The notes: generated by a model from the letters alone, not told the origin. A stretch of DNA of 64,000 bases from Candidatus Wallbacteria bacterium (GCA_016213845.1 JACQZN010000015.1:1-64000); one strand, 5' to 3'. Numbered from the stretch's first letter, positions 26,178 to 35,488 are shown. Made by a program: numbers and translations.

Positions 26178-28517
26178 ATGACGAGCGCGCGATGGACCTT
26201 GCTGGCGGCCGCCCTGACGGCCGCACTCACGGGACCCGGCCTGCACGCGGCAGAGCCCGAGGCAAAGGCCGTGATCCTGTTCCTTTCGGACACCTACGGC
26301 TGCCTGGGGTATCCCGGCTGGCCGGGGGGAGTGGCGCGGCTTGTCCAGACGGTGCGCCAGCAACGCTCGGCGCACCCCGACGCGGTCCTGTTGCACACAG
26401 GAAACGCCGTGTCGCCCTTCTACTACTCTCGCTTCGACAAAGGGAAGCTCTACACCTCCTCGATCGACCAGGCCGGCGGCGTCGTCTGGAACCTGGGTTT
26501 CCATGATCTCGACTATGGCTGGGCGCACCTGTCCGCGTTGCGCGCCGGGATGCGCCAGACGGCCGTGCTTTCGAGCAACCTGGAGGCAGCATCCGACAAG
26601 CCCGAGCCGTGGCTGGTGCGAGAAGTCGGGGGCCTCAAGGTCGGCTTCTGCGGACTGATGGAGCCCAGGGCCGAGCACCTGGCGCGGCTGGGGGCGCTGG
26701 CGGGCATGAAGGTGCGGTCGCCGATCGAGACAGTGCGTGAAGTCGTTCTCCGCCACAGGGCCTCGGTCGACGTCCTGGTGGTGGTCGCGGACCTCGAGGA
26801 ACCGGCGGCCGAGGAGCTGGCCCGACAGGCCGAGGGGGTCGACCTGATCCTCGCAGGCTCGCGCCACGAGAAGGACTGGTACACCTTCTACCAGGGTCGC
26901 CCGCCGCGGCAGGTGTTGACGCGCCGCCGGACCGACGGCAAGCAGACGGTGTTGCTGAGCGGCCCGCGGGATGGCTTCGAGCTGGGCAAGGTGACGGTGC
27001 GCGCCCGCCGGGGAGTGCGCGGATGGGAGGTCGCTTCCGTCGAGCCGGAGGTGATCCCACTGAAAGCCGAGGCTCCGCAAGACCCGAAGATCTGGAGCGC
27101 CGTGCAGAAGCACTTGCAGGAGATGGAGGCGCAGAAGGGCACGGCGCTCGTCGACAAGCTGGCGGAGCGCTTTCCCAAGGGGTTCGACGGAAACCGCCTG
27201 ACGCGGTGGATTCTGGGCGGCCTCCGGACGGCCATGCGCGCCGAGGTCGCCGTGCTCAATCAGGGAGCCCTCTTCAAGGTGGACCACTGGGCCGAGACGG
27301 CCTGGAAAGCCGGCCGCTTGACGGACCTGGAGCTGGACAGCATCTTCTGGGCGGACAACGAGGTCGTGCGGCTGAAGGTGCTGGGCAAGCATCTGCTGCA
27401 ACTGCTCGAGGACGACGCGGGGTCGAACCGGCTCGAGTTCGCGGGTCTGGTCCGAAAGGACGGCGCTGTCATCGTGAACGGCAGGAAGCTGAAGGCCGAT
27501 GAGCACTACCTGGTTGCGACCAGCAACTTCATGGTGGCCGACAGCCCGAAGAGCCGGGGGCTTGCGGCGGCGCTGTCGGCGGCCAGCCGATTCAGCCCGG
27601 ACGAGGGCCACTGGGAAGCCGACGAGAAGGGGAAGACCGTGCTCTTGCGCGACGCCTTCGCCGGCCAGCTCACGCGCTGGGCCGCGGCCCATCCGGCGCC
27701 GGACGGCGCGGAGCCGTTCGAGACTCCGGATTGCCCCGAGCAGCGCTCGGTGATCTTCCGCAACCTGACGTTCAACTACTCGGACTACGACGCTCGCAAC
27801 AACCAGAAGTTCCCGCGGGTGCGGAACCCGGCGATCGCGACCGCGGATGTGCGGACGGTGCAGGGCACGGGCGAGGTGATCCTGCGCGACACTGGCGCCC
27901 GGGCGCGCCGCGAGCGGGGCATGGCCTACCGTTTCACCGAGCTGGAGTTCCCGGGGCCGGGGGTAGTGGCCAATCCGGTCGATGACCTGGTGTTCTATGA
28001 GCGCTACACGGACCGCTCACGGACCGTGGCGAGCCGGTTCTTCCCGTATGCGGAGCTGGCTTACGACACGGAGTTCACGCCGACCACGGGCAACCCGCGT
28101 GATCAGCTCTACCGACTGTCGGTGGGCCTGACGGAGAGCCTGGAGGGGCCCGTGAAGGGGTTGAGATTCGGGCTGCTGGCCGAGCACGACCGTTCGGCGC
28201 TCGTCAATACGGAGTACGGGATCGGCGCCGGATTTCACGGATCGGTGCCGTTCGGCGACATCCGGTTCGAGTCGGAGACCGACGCGCGCTACTACTTCCG
28301 GGACGGCGCCGACACGGCCGACGACCTGCTCTACGAGATCTACAGCAACAACCAGCTGGTGGTGCCGGTGACTTCGGAGCTGGCGCTGACGTTTTCTGCC
28401 AACGTGTTCGCCTACCGCGGCAAGGTCGTCGACGAGGACGGCGCCAACCTGTTCCTGGGAATGGGGCTCCGGTTCGACAAGCTCTGGAAGACCAGGCACG
28501 AGGACTTCAGCGAGTAA
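26178..28517 (+). CDS. Exported 5'-nucleotidase-like protein with C-terminal beta-barrel-like region
   Basis: The 779-residue protein has a signal peptide ending LHAAEPEA. Residues about 20-260 resemble a 5'-nucleotidase/UshA metallophosphatase, but the metal-binding motifs have drifted. The GNH(E/D) box reads LGFHDLDYG, and HTGNAV and SNLEA stand where metal ligands are expected. Residues about 270-500 resemble the 5'-nucleotidase C-terminal domain (FDGNRLTRWILGGLR, FADNEV-like FWADNEV, LKADEHYLVATSNFM). Residues about 585-779 alternate polar and hydrophobic positions with aromatic ends (LRFGLLAEHD, DARYYFRDG, LALTFSANVFAY), suggesting outer-membrane beta-strands. The start at 26178 is backed by CGGAG 7 bp upstream. 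It is probably a non-catalytic or altered nucleotidase tethered to the outer membrane. Confidence 0.72.
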   Translation: MTSARWTLLAAALTAALTGPGLHAAEPEAKAVILFLSDTYGCLGYPGWPGGVARLVQTVRQQRSAHPDAVLLHTGNAVSPFYYSRFDKGKLYTSSIDQAGGVVWNLGFHDLDYGWAHLSALRAGMRQTAVLSSNLEAASDKPEPWLVREVGGLKVGFCGLMEPRAEHLARLGALAGMKVRSPIETVREVVLRHRASVDVLVVVADLEEPAAEELARQAEGVDLILAGSRHEKDWYTFYQGRPPRQVLTRRRTDGKQTVLLSGPRDGFELGKVTVRARRGVRGWEVASVEPEVIPLKAEAPQDPKIWSAVQKHLQEMEAQKGTALVDKLAERFPKGFDGNRLTRWILGGLRTAMRAEVAVLNQGALFKVDHWAETAWKAGRLTDLELDSIFWADNEVVRLKVLGKHLLQLLEDDAGSNRLEFAGLVRKDGAVIVNGRKLKADEHYLVATSNFMVADSPKSRGLAAALSAASRFSPDEGHWEADEKGKTVLLRDAFAGQLTRWAAAHPAPDGAEPFETPDCPEQRSVIFRNLTFNYSDYDARNNQKFPRVRNPAIATADVRTVQGTGEVILRDTGARARRERGMAYRFTELEFPGPGVVANPVDDLVFYERYTDRSRTVASRFFPYAELAYDTEFTPTTGNPRDQLYRLSVGLTESLEGPVKGLRFGLLAEHDRSALVNTEYGIGAGFHGSVPFGDIRFESETDARYYFRDGADTADDLLYEIYSNNQLVVPVTSELALTFSANVFAYRGKVVDEDGANLFLGMGLRFDKLWKTRHEDFSE

Positions 28518-28602
28518 CGCCGGGCCTAGGGGCCGATTGCAACCCGCGAGCGACGCGGGCGGTAGTGACATGCGGTCCTTCGACGATAAGGAGAGTCTTC
28601 GC

Positions 28603-29352
28603 ATGTCTGCCCTTCGCCCCGCCGGGCTCGCCCTGGCCTTCACGTTGACAGCGCACGCCTGGCTGTGCGCGCAGGCGCCCGACTTCGCGGGCCTGGAGTC
28701 CCGGGACGAGCGTCGCCCGGCAGCGAAAATCACGGCCGTACCGCCCTCGAGCGAGAAGGGCTACGACTTCTTGCTGTCTGCCTCGGACAAGACCTTCAAC
28801 CAGCTCATCGGGGCCGTGCTGAAGATGGGCGAGGGCAAGCCGTCGAAGTCGGGCAAGAAGCTGCAGGCGCTCTCGGTCAGCTTCCCAAAGGACGGCTACA
28901 TGGCGCTTGCGGGGTCGTACACCCAGCCCCAGACGGCGCAGACCAAGGAAGGCACGTTCAAGTTCAACGTGGTGGCGCGGCTCGGCGCCCCCGCCGTGAA
29001 CGTCGTGCAGCTCGACATCGTCGGGGCGTCGGTATACCTGAACGGCGCTCGCATCTTCAACTCCGATTCGGCCGATACGGCGCCGATCGGAGTGATGCTC
29101 GACTTCCTCTCGCCCGGCATCAGCCAGGCCGCGGGCCGGTCGTTGCACGAGGCCGAGACCGCGATTGCGCGGCGCTACGGGCAAGGCGCGGCAAGTCCCG
29201 GCACGCGGGTGGAGGATCTTCTCGTCATTAGCGGCAACAAGGTGCTCGTCAAGATCCTGCCGGGGCTCCTCTCGCCGCTCTTCCCTCCGATTCAAGTCAC
29301 GCAGGTGAAGATCGCCAGCGGGAAGATCGACATGAAGGCGAACTTCCAATGA
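28603..29352 (+). CDS. Exported protein of unknown function, paralogue 1
   Basis: The 249-residue protein has a signal peptide (MSALRPAGLALAFTLTAHAW, cleavage near LCAQAPD). The mature part contains YDFLLSASDKTFNQLIGAVL and a KLQALSVSFPKDGYMALAGS segment, then strands such as NVVQLDIVGASVYLNGARI. It ends with a beta-rich region (LLVISGNKVLVKI). No family is certain; the pattern resembles small periplasmic lipid-binding folds of the LmeA/DUF2993 kind. The next gene shares its organisation and several positions, so they are tandem paralogues. The start at 28603 has AAGGAG at 28588-28593. The stop overlaps the next ATG by 4 bp. A short hairpin (CCCGCG/CGCGGG, 28543-28559) lies in the leader. Confidence 0.72.
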   Translation: MSALRPAGLALAFTLTAHAWLCAQAPDFAGLESRDERRPAAKITAVPPSSEKGYDFLLSASDKTFNQLIGAVLKMGEGKPSKSGKKLQALSVSFPKDGYMALAGSYTQPQTAQTKEGTFKFNVVARLGAPAVNVVQLDIVGASVYLNGARIFNSDSADTAPIGVMLDFLSPGISQAAGRSLHEAETAIARRYGQGAASPGTRVEDLLVISGNKVLVKILPGLLSPLFPPIQVTQVKIASGKIDMKANFQ

Positions 29353-29996
29353 GCTGGCGCCACCCTCACCCGCTCGCTACCTGCGTCCTTGCCCTGGCGC
29401 TCTTCGCCGGCCTGGGCGCCGCGCCGGCCGCCGAGCCCGAGGACCCGATCAGCCGGTCCCGGCTCGACAGCTACGACTACTCCGTTGAGATCGAGCAGAC
29501 GGCCCTCAACAACCTGCTGGCGAAGTTCACGGCGCTCGATTCGCGCCGGACGGACGTGGATCGCAAGCTCAAGGAGCTGAAGGTCCAGATCGGCGACGGC
29601 GGCGGGGTCGACCTCGTGGGCGCCGCGGAGCTGCCGGTGGTCGGCGGCGTGCGGTTCCGCTTCGGCGGGCAGTTCTCGCTGGCCGAGCGCAACGTCTTCG
29701 AGTACAAGTTCGACAAGTTCAGCCTCACCAAGGAGCTGGGCGGTGCCAACATCCCGCTGACGCTGCTGAAAGGCACGGTTCTGAGCCTGTTCAGCATCCT
29801 CACGCGCAACAAGAAGCTGACGGAGTACCTGGAGATCTCGACGAGCTGGTCGATGGCCATCCCGCTTCTGCCCACCGGCTGGAAGTCGGTCTACTTCACG
29901 CTCAAGCCGAAGGCGATGCCCGTGCTGGAGCGCATGGACACCGTCTTCCTCGGGCGAGAGGGCAGCAAGATCGTCCTGCAGGGCCGGCTTCGCTAG
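29349..29996 (+). CDS. Exported protein of unknown function, paralogue 2
   Basis: The 215-residue protein has a signal peptide ending near GLGAAPAAEPE. Its mature N-terminus (YDYSVEIEQTALNNLLAKFT, then RKLKELKVQIGDGGGVDLVG) aligns by eye with the upstream gene (YDFLLSASDKTFNQLIGAVL, then KKLQALSVSFPKDGYMALAG), supporting a tandem duplication. A beta-rich core and a C-terminal FLGREGSKIVLQGRL follow. The ATG overlaps the previous stop (ATGA), so the pair is translationally coupled and probably forms a complex or a lipid-binding relay in the periplasm; that function is inferred. The 3' end overlaps the convergent small gene by 4 bp. Confidence 0.72.
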   Translation: MSWRHPHPLATCVLALALFAGLGAAPAAEPEDPISRSRLDSYDYSVEIEQTALNNLLAKFTALDSRRTDVDRKLKELKVQIGDGGGVDLVGAAELPVVGGVRFRFGGQFSLAERNVFEYKFDKFSLTKELGGANIPLTLLKGTVLSLFSILTRNKKLTEYLEISTSWSMAIPLLPTGWKSVYFTLKPKAMPVLERMDTVFLGREGSKIVLQGRLR

Positions 29997-30394
29997 TCTC
30001 GTAGCGTCATCGCGGCGGCCGTCTGCTTCGGCGCGCAGGCGCGCAGGGGCGAGGCTGCGGCACTCGAGGTACCGGCGGGCGTGGCGGGGAGCTTCAGCGG
30101 CTTCCAGCCGGAGGAGTATGCCCAGCTCTTCAACCAGACGTAGTTGTCCTTGTCGCTGAAGTCGGTCGTGTCGAGCCGCTTGAGCAGGTCGGCGAGCTGC
30201 GGAACCGTCTCGGGCCGACCGTCGGTCAGCCTCAGGACGTAGGCGCGCACGGACTGGATCATCGAATCGGTCCACGACCCGGGAGCCGGCCGGAAGGGCG
30301 CCACCACCGCAGCCGCAGGCTTCATGTCCGGCGCCGGCGCCTTTGCCGCCGCCGCGCCGCACGAAACCGCCAGTCCCAACCCCAGGATGATCAT
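29993..30394 (-). CDS. Small putative lipoprotein of unknown function
   Basis: From ATG 30394 the 133-residue product starts MIILGLGLAVSCGAAAAKAP, with a short hydrophobic signal and a possible lipobox cysteine at residue 12. An Ala/Pro-rich linker and a domain of about 80 residues follow (WTDSMIQSVRAYVLRLTD, VPQLADLLKRLDTTDFSDKD, YVWLKSWAYSSGWKPLKL). An upstream GTG would add an arginine-rich, unlikely N-terminus. No family is recognised. It converges on the paralogue pair with a 4-bp overlap of stop codons. Confidence 0.6.
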   Translation of the reverse strand: MIILGLGLAVSCGAAAAKAPAPDMKPAAAVVAPFRPAPGSWTDSMIQSVRAYVLRLTDGRPETVPQLADLLKRLDTTDFSDKDNYVWLKSWAYSSGWKPLKLPATPAGTSSAAASPLRACAPKQTAAAMTLRD

Positions 30395-30489
30395 CGTCTG
30401 CTTCAAGCGCTCTCGCCTCCTGTACGCCCTCTCTCTAGTGCGAGGAGAGGCGCCGGTCAACCGGAGAACGAAGACGCGGGTGCGGGCCG

Positions 30490-30618
30490 GCTTTCGACAC
30501 ACCGCTGCGCGGCCTGCTCAGGATGACCCTTCGACGAGCTCAGGGTGAGCGGAGGGGGCGCGGGCTGGGGCTGGGGCTGGGGCTGGGGCTGGGGCAAGGG
30601 CTAGGGCAAGGGCTCAGG
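30490..30618 (+). repeat. Composite intergenic repeat, copy 1
   Basis: The module consists of a TTTCGACACACCGC segment, GGATGACCCTTCGACGAGCT followed by CAGGGTGAGCGGAGGGGG, and a run of GGGGCT hexamers ending in GGGCAAGGGCT. The same order, about 85-90% similar by eye, occurs in inverted orientation at 59205-59335. The central TTCGAC-AGCTCAGG unit belongs to the dispersed family C repeats also seen at 33892, 38404, 56262 and 58355. The gap 30395-30767 contains no gene; it is filled by this module, about 40 bp of C-rich sequence and the heptamer tract. Confidence 0.8.
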
Positions 30619-30659
30619 TGCCCCCCCCTCACCCGTCACCCCACACGCCTGTTCCCCAT

Positions 30660-30767
30660 CCCCTGAAGCCTGACTCCTGATCCCTGACTCCTCAAGCCTC
30701 AAGCCTCACTCCTCAAGCCTCAAGCCTCGAGCCTCACTCCTCAAGCCTCGAGCCTCAAGCCTCGAGC
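30660..30767. repeat. Heptamer tandem tract (CCTCAAG and variants)
   Basis: About fourteen imperfect tandem 7-mers (CCTCAAG, CCTCACT, CCTCGAG) run right up to the stop codon of the YajQ gene. On the complementary strand the unit reads CTTGAGG. There are no spacers of constant length, so it is not a CRISPR array. It is associated with the composite repeat just upstream, as at the second copy near 59.2 kb. Confidence 0.85.
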
Positions 30768-31265
30768 CTATCGATAGTTCACGAACTGCAGCTCCAAGCC
30801 GAGGTCCTGGGCGCGGAGGGTGGTGATGACCTTCTGGAGCTCGTCCTTGCTCTTGGAGCTGACCCGGACCTGCTGGTCCTGGATCTGGGCCTGGACCTTG
30901 ATCTTGAGGTCCTTGACGAGCTTGACGATCTCCTTGGCCTTCTCCATCGGGATGCCCATCTGAAGGGCCACGTCCTGGCGCTGGGAGCCCTTGCTGCCTT
31001 CGACGACCTTGCCCCAGGTGAGCGCCTTGAGACTCACCTTCCGCCGGATCAGCTTCTCCTTGACGACCTCGGCCAGCGAGTTCAATCGCATCTCGCTGTC
31101 GGCGTGGAGGGCCAGCGTCGCCTTGTCCTTGTCGAAGTCGACGCGGGCGCTGCTTCCTCGGAAGTCATAGCGGGTCTGGACTTCCTTGTTGATGATGTTC
31201 ACCGCATTGGCGACTTCCGCCAGGTCCACGCGGGAGACGATGTCGAACGAGCTGTCGCTGGCCAT
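30768..31265 (-). CDS. yajQ: YajQ-family nucleotide-binding protein
   Basis: The 165-residue protein matches the whole YajQ family: start FDIVSRVDLAEVANAVN, the TRYDFRGSSA motif, IRRKVSLKALTWGKVVEGSK, and the C-terminal VRVSSKSKDELQKVI followed by LQFVNYR. YajQ proteins bind nucleotides (cyclic di-GMP in some Gram-negatives) and affect transcription and phage gene expression. The length is exactly typical and the ATG at 31265 gives the canonical start. It is a single gene; downstream the message runs into the heptamer tract at 30660-30767. Confidence 0.93.
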   Translation of the reverse strand: MASDSSFDIVSRVDLAEVANAVNIINKEVQTRYDFRGSSARVDFDKDKATLALHADSEMRLNSLAEVVKEKLIRRKVSLKALTWGKVVEGSKGSQRQDVALQMGIPMEKAKEIVKLVKDLKIKVQAQIQDQQVRVSSKSKDELQKVITTLRAQDLGLELQFVNYR

Positions 31266-31357
31266 GGAGCTATCCTGCCTTCCGGGCGCGCCTGCCGGCG
31301 CTCCGGCGGCACTCTATCACGGCGTGGCCGCGGAGTGCCGCCGGGACCCGGCCGAGC

Positions 31358-31834
31358 TCACTTCTGGCCGGTCGTGTCCTTCGTGATGAGGATGGGCGAG
31401 TTCTCGCGCGTGCCGGCGGGGACGGGGAAGGTGAGCGGGGAGCCGGGTCCGTAGGGCGTGATGGCGATCATGCCGCGCAGGCGGACGTTGATGCGGATGG
31501 CGGTCGGGCCCGACGTGAGGACGCTGATGGGGGCCGAGGGAGCGCTGGACGACTTGACCGTGGCGGCGGCCGACGTCGTCGTGTTGCTCTTGAGGATGCT
31601 GGTCGTCGCAGCGGAGGTGCTGAGGGCCGAGCCGGATGCCGAGGCTGTGCTCACGGGCGCGGCGGGGCGCGATGCGGACGTGGTGGAGGGCGCGGCGGGG
31701 GCCGAGAGGTTGACGGTGGTCTGGGCGGCGGGCGGGTTCTGGACCACGGTGGTCTTCTTTCCGCAGCCGGTGCTGGCGAGGCTTCCGATGGTGAGCAGCG
31801 CGATCAGCAGGAGCGAGGTGTTGTTGGACTTCAT
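31358..31834 (-). CDS. Ser/Thr/Ala-rich lipoprotein under a sigma-54 promoter
   Basis: From ATG 31834 (preceded by GGGAGAG) the 158-residue product has a lipoprotein signal: MKSNNTSLLLIALLTIGSLA then STGCGKK, with the lipobox cysteine at residue 24. A low-complexity Ser/Thr/Ala/Pro stalk follows (about 30-105), then a small C-terminal domain containing INVRLRGMIAITPYGPGSPL. The stalk-plus-head layout suggests a surface-exposed or periplasm-spanning lipoprotein. No family is recognised. A sigma-54 promoter (31891-31906, minus strand) lies about 57 nt upstream. The divergently transcribed exported protein at 32188 has a near-identical promoter, so the two are probably co-regulated. Confidence 0.75.
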   Translation of the reverse strand: MKSNNTSLLLIALLTIGSLASTGCGKKTTVVQNPPAAQTTVNLSAPAAPSTTSASRPAAPVSTASASGSALSTSAATTSILKSNTTTSAAATVKSSSAPSAPISVLTSGPTAIRINVRLRGMIAITPYGPGSPLTFPVPAGTRENSPILITKDTTGQK

Positions 31835-31890
31835 GAGGTGCTCTCCCTTCTCGTCGAACCTGTGGCCCGGTCGCCGGGCGCGACACCCTA

Positions 31891-31906
31891 GGCAGGGGGC
31901 GTGCCA
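31891..31906 (-). promoter_or_regulatory. Sigma-54 (-24/-12) promoter for the lipoprotein gene
   Basis: On the minus strand the sequence reads TGGCACGCCCCCTGCC. It matches the consensus TGGCACG-N4-TTGC, with GG and GC separated by exactly 10 nt. It sits about 57 nt upstream of the ATG at 31834. The sequence continues TAGG, identical to the divergent promoter at 32130-32145, which makes a chance match unlikely. Confidence 0.8.
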
Positions 31907-31930
31907 GTTCGGCACAAGGCGGCGTCATAC

Positions 31931-31961
31931 GGCGTCATGACTGGTTCCATGGCATGACGCC
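31931..31961. promoter_or_regulatory. Inverted repeat GGCGTCATG/CATGACGCC, candidate enhancer site
   Basis: The 9-bp arms at 31931-31939 and 31953-31961 are perfect, and an additional half-site GGCGTCAT lies at 31921-31928. It is located 25 bp upstream of one sigma-54 promoter and about 170 bp upstream of the divergent one, a plausible binding site for a sigma-54 activator with a Fis-type helix-turn-helix. Confidence 0.45.
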
Positions 31962-31995
31962 GGCACGGCGCCCGGTCCGGCCGGCCTGTACCCGT

Positions 31996-32029
31996 CCAGA
32001 TTCTGGCCACCAAGGTCTCCGGAATCTGG
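31996..32029. promoter_or_regulatory. Inverted repeat CCAGATTC/GAATCTGG, second candidate enhancer site
   Basis: The 8-bp arms at 31996-32003 and 32022-32029 are perfect. It lies about 100 bp upstream of the plus-strand sigma-54 promoter, the usual distance for an upstream activating sequence. Confidence 0.4.
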
Positions 32030-32129
32030 CCATCCGGTTCGCCGCCGCGTGGCCGCCTTCTATCCGGAACCACCCCGGATGCGTCTCCATCACTTGCGAG
32101 ACGGACTTCGACGGGCAATCCCTCTCTTC

Positions 32130-32145
32130 TGGCACGCCGCGTGCC
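32130..32145 (+). promoter_or_regulatory. Sigma-54 (-24/-12) promoter for the exported hydrolase-like gene
   Basis: The sequence TGGCACGCCGCGTGCC fits TGGCACG-N4-TTGC with one mismatch and the obligatory GG-N10-GC spacing, followed by TAGG as in the divergent promoter. It lies about 43 bp upstream of the GTG at 32188, with the Shine-Dalgarno GAGGAGGT in between. Confidence 0.8.
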
Positions 32146-32187
32146 TAGGAAGGGCCACCACCAACAGGGATGAGTGAGGAGGTACGC

Positions 32188-32925
32188 GTGAAGACTAGAG
32201 CAGCCAGGGCAGCCCTCTGGATCGCCTTGATCGCCACCACCGCGGTCGACTTCGGCTGCAAGGCCGAGGATGCCCAGAAGGTCCAGCAGGCGCTCGGCGT
32301 CGCCCAGCAGGTCACCCAGATGGCGACGAGCCTGCAGCGCGGCGGCAACCAGACCGGGCCCGCGGCGCCACTCAACACGTTCAACGGCAACGGCAGCGCG
32401 CTCACCAACGGTTCGCCGACCCTGACCCGCGACGACCAGACCGCGGCCAATGGCGCCAATCGGAACGGTCCGGCCGCACCCGACACGAGCGGCGGCACGA
32501 CCACCAGCGCCAAGGGCAAGCAGATCGCCGACGTCGCCGGCACCTACGTCAACCGCGACTTCCAGTACGACCCCGCCACCAACGGCGGCCGCAAGGGCTG
32601 CGCGCAGGTCGTCAGCACCATCCTGCAGGAAGCCGGCGCCATGTCCGGCGTGCGGCTGGGGGTGCTGGACGTGCTGAGCGACCTTCGCGGCCGCGGATGG
32701 GGCGACGTCCAGCCGCCGCCCTGGGCCGACGGCGACGTGGTCACCTGGGCCACCTACGACCGGGACGGGGACGGTAGTATCGACCCCGACACCCACATCG
32801 GCATCGTCCGAATCATCGACGGCGTCCCGTACGCGGTCAACAACTCGAGCAGCCAGCGGATGCCCGTTCAGCGGGAGCTGGCCTCGTTGCCCTGGAGGAC
32901 TTCGCATGTGCTTCGCCAGAGCTAA
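32188..32925 (+). CDS. Exported NlpC/P60- or CHAP-like cysteine hydrolase candidate
   Basis: From the GTG at 32188 (preceded by GAGGAGGT, much better than the ATG at 32170) the product is 245 residues. It has an N-terminal hydrophobic signal (about 7-24, ending VDFGCKAE) and a low-complexity Gly/Asn/Thr linker (about 50-110). A C-terminal domain follows, with GGRKGCAQVVSTILQEAG placing a cysteine at a helix N-terminus, GDVVTWATYD, and DTHIGIVRIIDG with a following histidine. The Cys...GDVV...H-x-G-I-V order is that of NlpC/P60/CHAP papain-like amidases, suggesting peptidoglycan or peptide hydrolysis, but the match is distant. It is driven by a sigma-54 promoter and overlaps the next gene by 20 bp. 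Confidence 0.65.
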   Translation: MKTRAARAALWIALIATTAVDFGCKAEDAQKVQQALGVAQQVTQMATSLQRGGNQTGPAAPLNTFNGNGSALTNGSPTLTRDDQTAANGANRNGPAAPDTSGGTTTSAKGKQIADVAGTYVNRDFQYDPATNGGRKGCAQVVSTILQEAGAMSGVRLGVLDVLSDLRGRGWGDVQPPPWADGDVVTWATYDRDGDGSIDPDTHIGIVRIIDGVPYAVNNSSSQRMPVQRELASLPWRTSHVLRQS

Positions 32926-33868
32926 AATGATTCAAACGGTCTTTCTACTCCTCTTTATGGCCGCCTTCAGGGTCGACGCGGGCGAACTCGCCATCGCTTG
33001 GGGCGAGGAAGGCGTCGGTTACTACAACGCTTCCGTGCCCGGGTTCGCCGAGTCCTTCGCCGAGGGACCCAACGCGATCGCCCCCGGCGAGGCCGGACAG
33101 CTGCTGATCGCCGACACGCAGGGCGACTGCGTGCTGGTGGTCGACGAGTCGGGGAAGATCCTCGCTCGTCACGGGGCCAAGGACCGCGCGGGGCTGGCGC
33201 TGGTGACCGCGGTGGCGCGCTACGGCAAGGGCGAGATCCTCGCTGGGAAAATGCGCTCGGGGGATATCGTCCGCATCGACGCCGCGGGCAAGCAACACGC
33301 CTTCTACAGCTCGCCGCCCAAGGGGCCTCGGCGCATCGGCCAGCTCCAGTCGCTGGCTTCCGACTCCTCGGGCCGGGTGTTCGCAGGCGATGTCGCGGGT
33401 CAGCGCATCCTTGTGCTGTCGGAGCGAGGCGAATTGCTGGAAGAGGTCGAGTGGGGCCTGACGGGGTTCGCCGTCACATCGGACGGGACGCTCCTGCGGC
33501 TCAAGCGGCGCGACGGCGGCAACTATGCTTTGATCGCACGTTCAGCCGCCGGCGCGGATAGCGAGCGATTCGTCCTGCCGGCCGCCGGCGACGGCGCGAT
33601 CCTGTCGAGCCCACGCCTGCTGGGCGTCGACGCCTCGGGAAACGTCTTCCTGCGGCATGCCGATCCGAAGCGGCCTGGCGTGCTGATGGCGCGTCGGTAC
33701 TCGGCCGACGGAACGACCTTCCAGGAGCTCGGCGAAGTTGCGGCATGCGGCGGCGAGGACGTCTTTGCGCTCACGCCCCAGGGTCGCCTCTTCGCGATGG
33801 AGTACGACGCCGAAAAAGCCCCGGCCGGCGAGGTGACCGTGCGGGAGCTCGTCGCTGCAACGAAGTAG
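32906..33868 (+). CDS. Secreted beta-propeller (NHL/SMP-30-like) protein
   Basis: The 320-residue protein has a signal peptide (MIQTVFLLLFMAAFRVDAGE region). Repeated blade-like units of about 40-45 residues follow, such as GQLLIADTQGDCVLVVDESG, LQSLASDSSGRVFAGDVAGQ and LLGVDASGNVFLRHAD, typical of NHL or SMP-30-like propellers that bind ligands or scaffold proteins. No catalytic signature stands out. GGAGG at 32894-32898 is well placed for the ATG at 32906, inside the end of the upstream gene; an ATG at 32927 is possible. The overlap implies co-expression with the cysteine-hydrolase-like protein, so it probably belongs to the same sigma-54 regulon. Confidence 0.72.
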   Translation: MCFARAKMIQTVFLLLFMAAFRVDAGELAIAWGEEGVGYYNASVPGFAESFAEGPNAIAPGEAGQLLIADTQGDCVLVVDESGKILARHGAKDRAGLALVTAVARYGKGEILAGKMRSGDIVRIDAAGKQHAFYSSPPKGPRRIGQLQSLASDSSGRVFAGDVAGQRILVLSERGELLEEVEWGLTGFAVTSDGTLLRLKRRDGGNYALIARSAAGADSERFVLPAAGDGAILSSPRLLGVDASGNVFLRHADPKRPGVLMARRYSADGTTFQELGEVAACGGEDVFALTPQGRLFAMEYDAEKAPAGEVTVRELVAATK

Positions 33869-33891
33869 ACGGAGCTCGCCAGTAAATACTC

Positions 33892-33925
33892 GGGCTGAGC
33901 CCCTCGACAGGCTCGGGACGAGCGG
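33892..33925. repeat. Family C repeat (TTCGAC-type), variant CCTCGACAGGCTCGGGACGA
   Basis: A single short copy of the dispersed imperfect palindrome lies between the convergent propeller and activator genes. It shares the CGAC-x-GCTC-GG core and the AGCGG end with the copies at 30520, 56262 and 59272. Confidence 0.6.
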
Positions 33926-33949
33926 TTGGGGCCACTTCTTCGCAGTCGC

Positions 33950-35311
<1,362 letters not shown>

Positions 35312-35488
35312 GCGGATGCTGAGGGTGCCGGCCACAGTCTCGCCTCCCGGCACGGAGGCTGGCAAGTCGAACTTTCGCGCGCGTGTGGACACGCGCTGCG
35401 AGCAGGCGCCGCGGCCTGTGCCCCCCCGCTGCCTCCGTTGGCGATGTCTCCGCGCTCTGCCCGGGATGCGCCGGTCAGCCGACCCGCT

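Noticed and set aside
30550..30767. Possible CRISPR array in the repeat-rich gap
   Set aside because: The units are 6-7 bp tandem repeats without spacers and there are no cas genes in the window.
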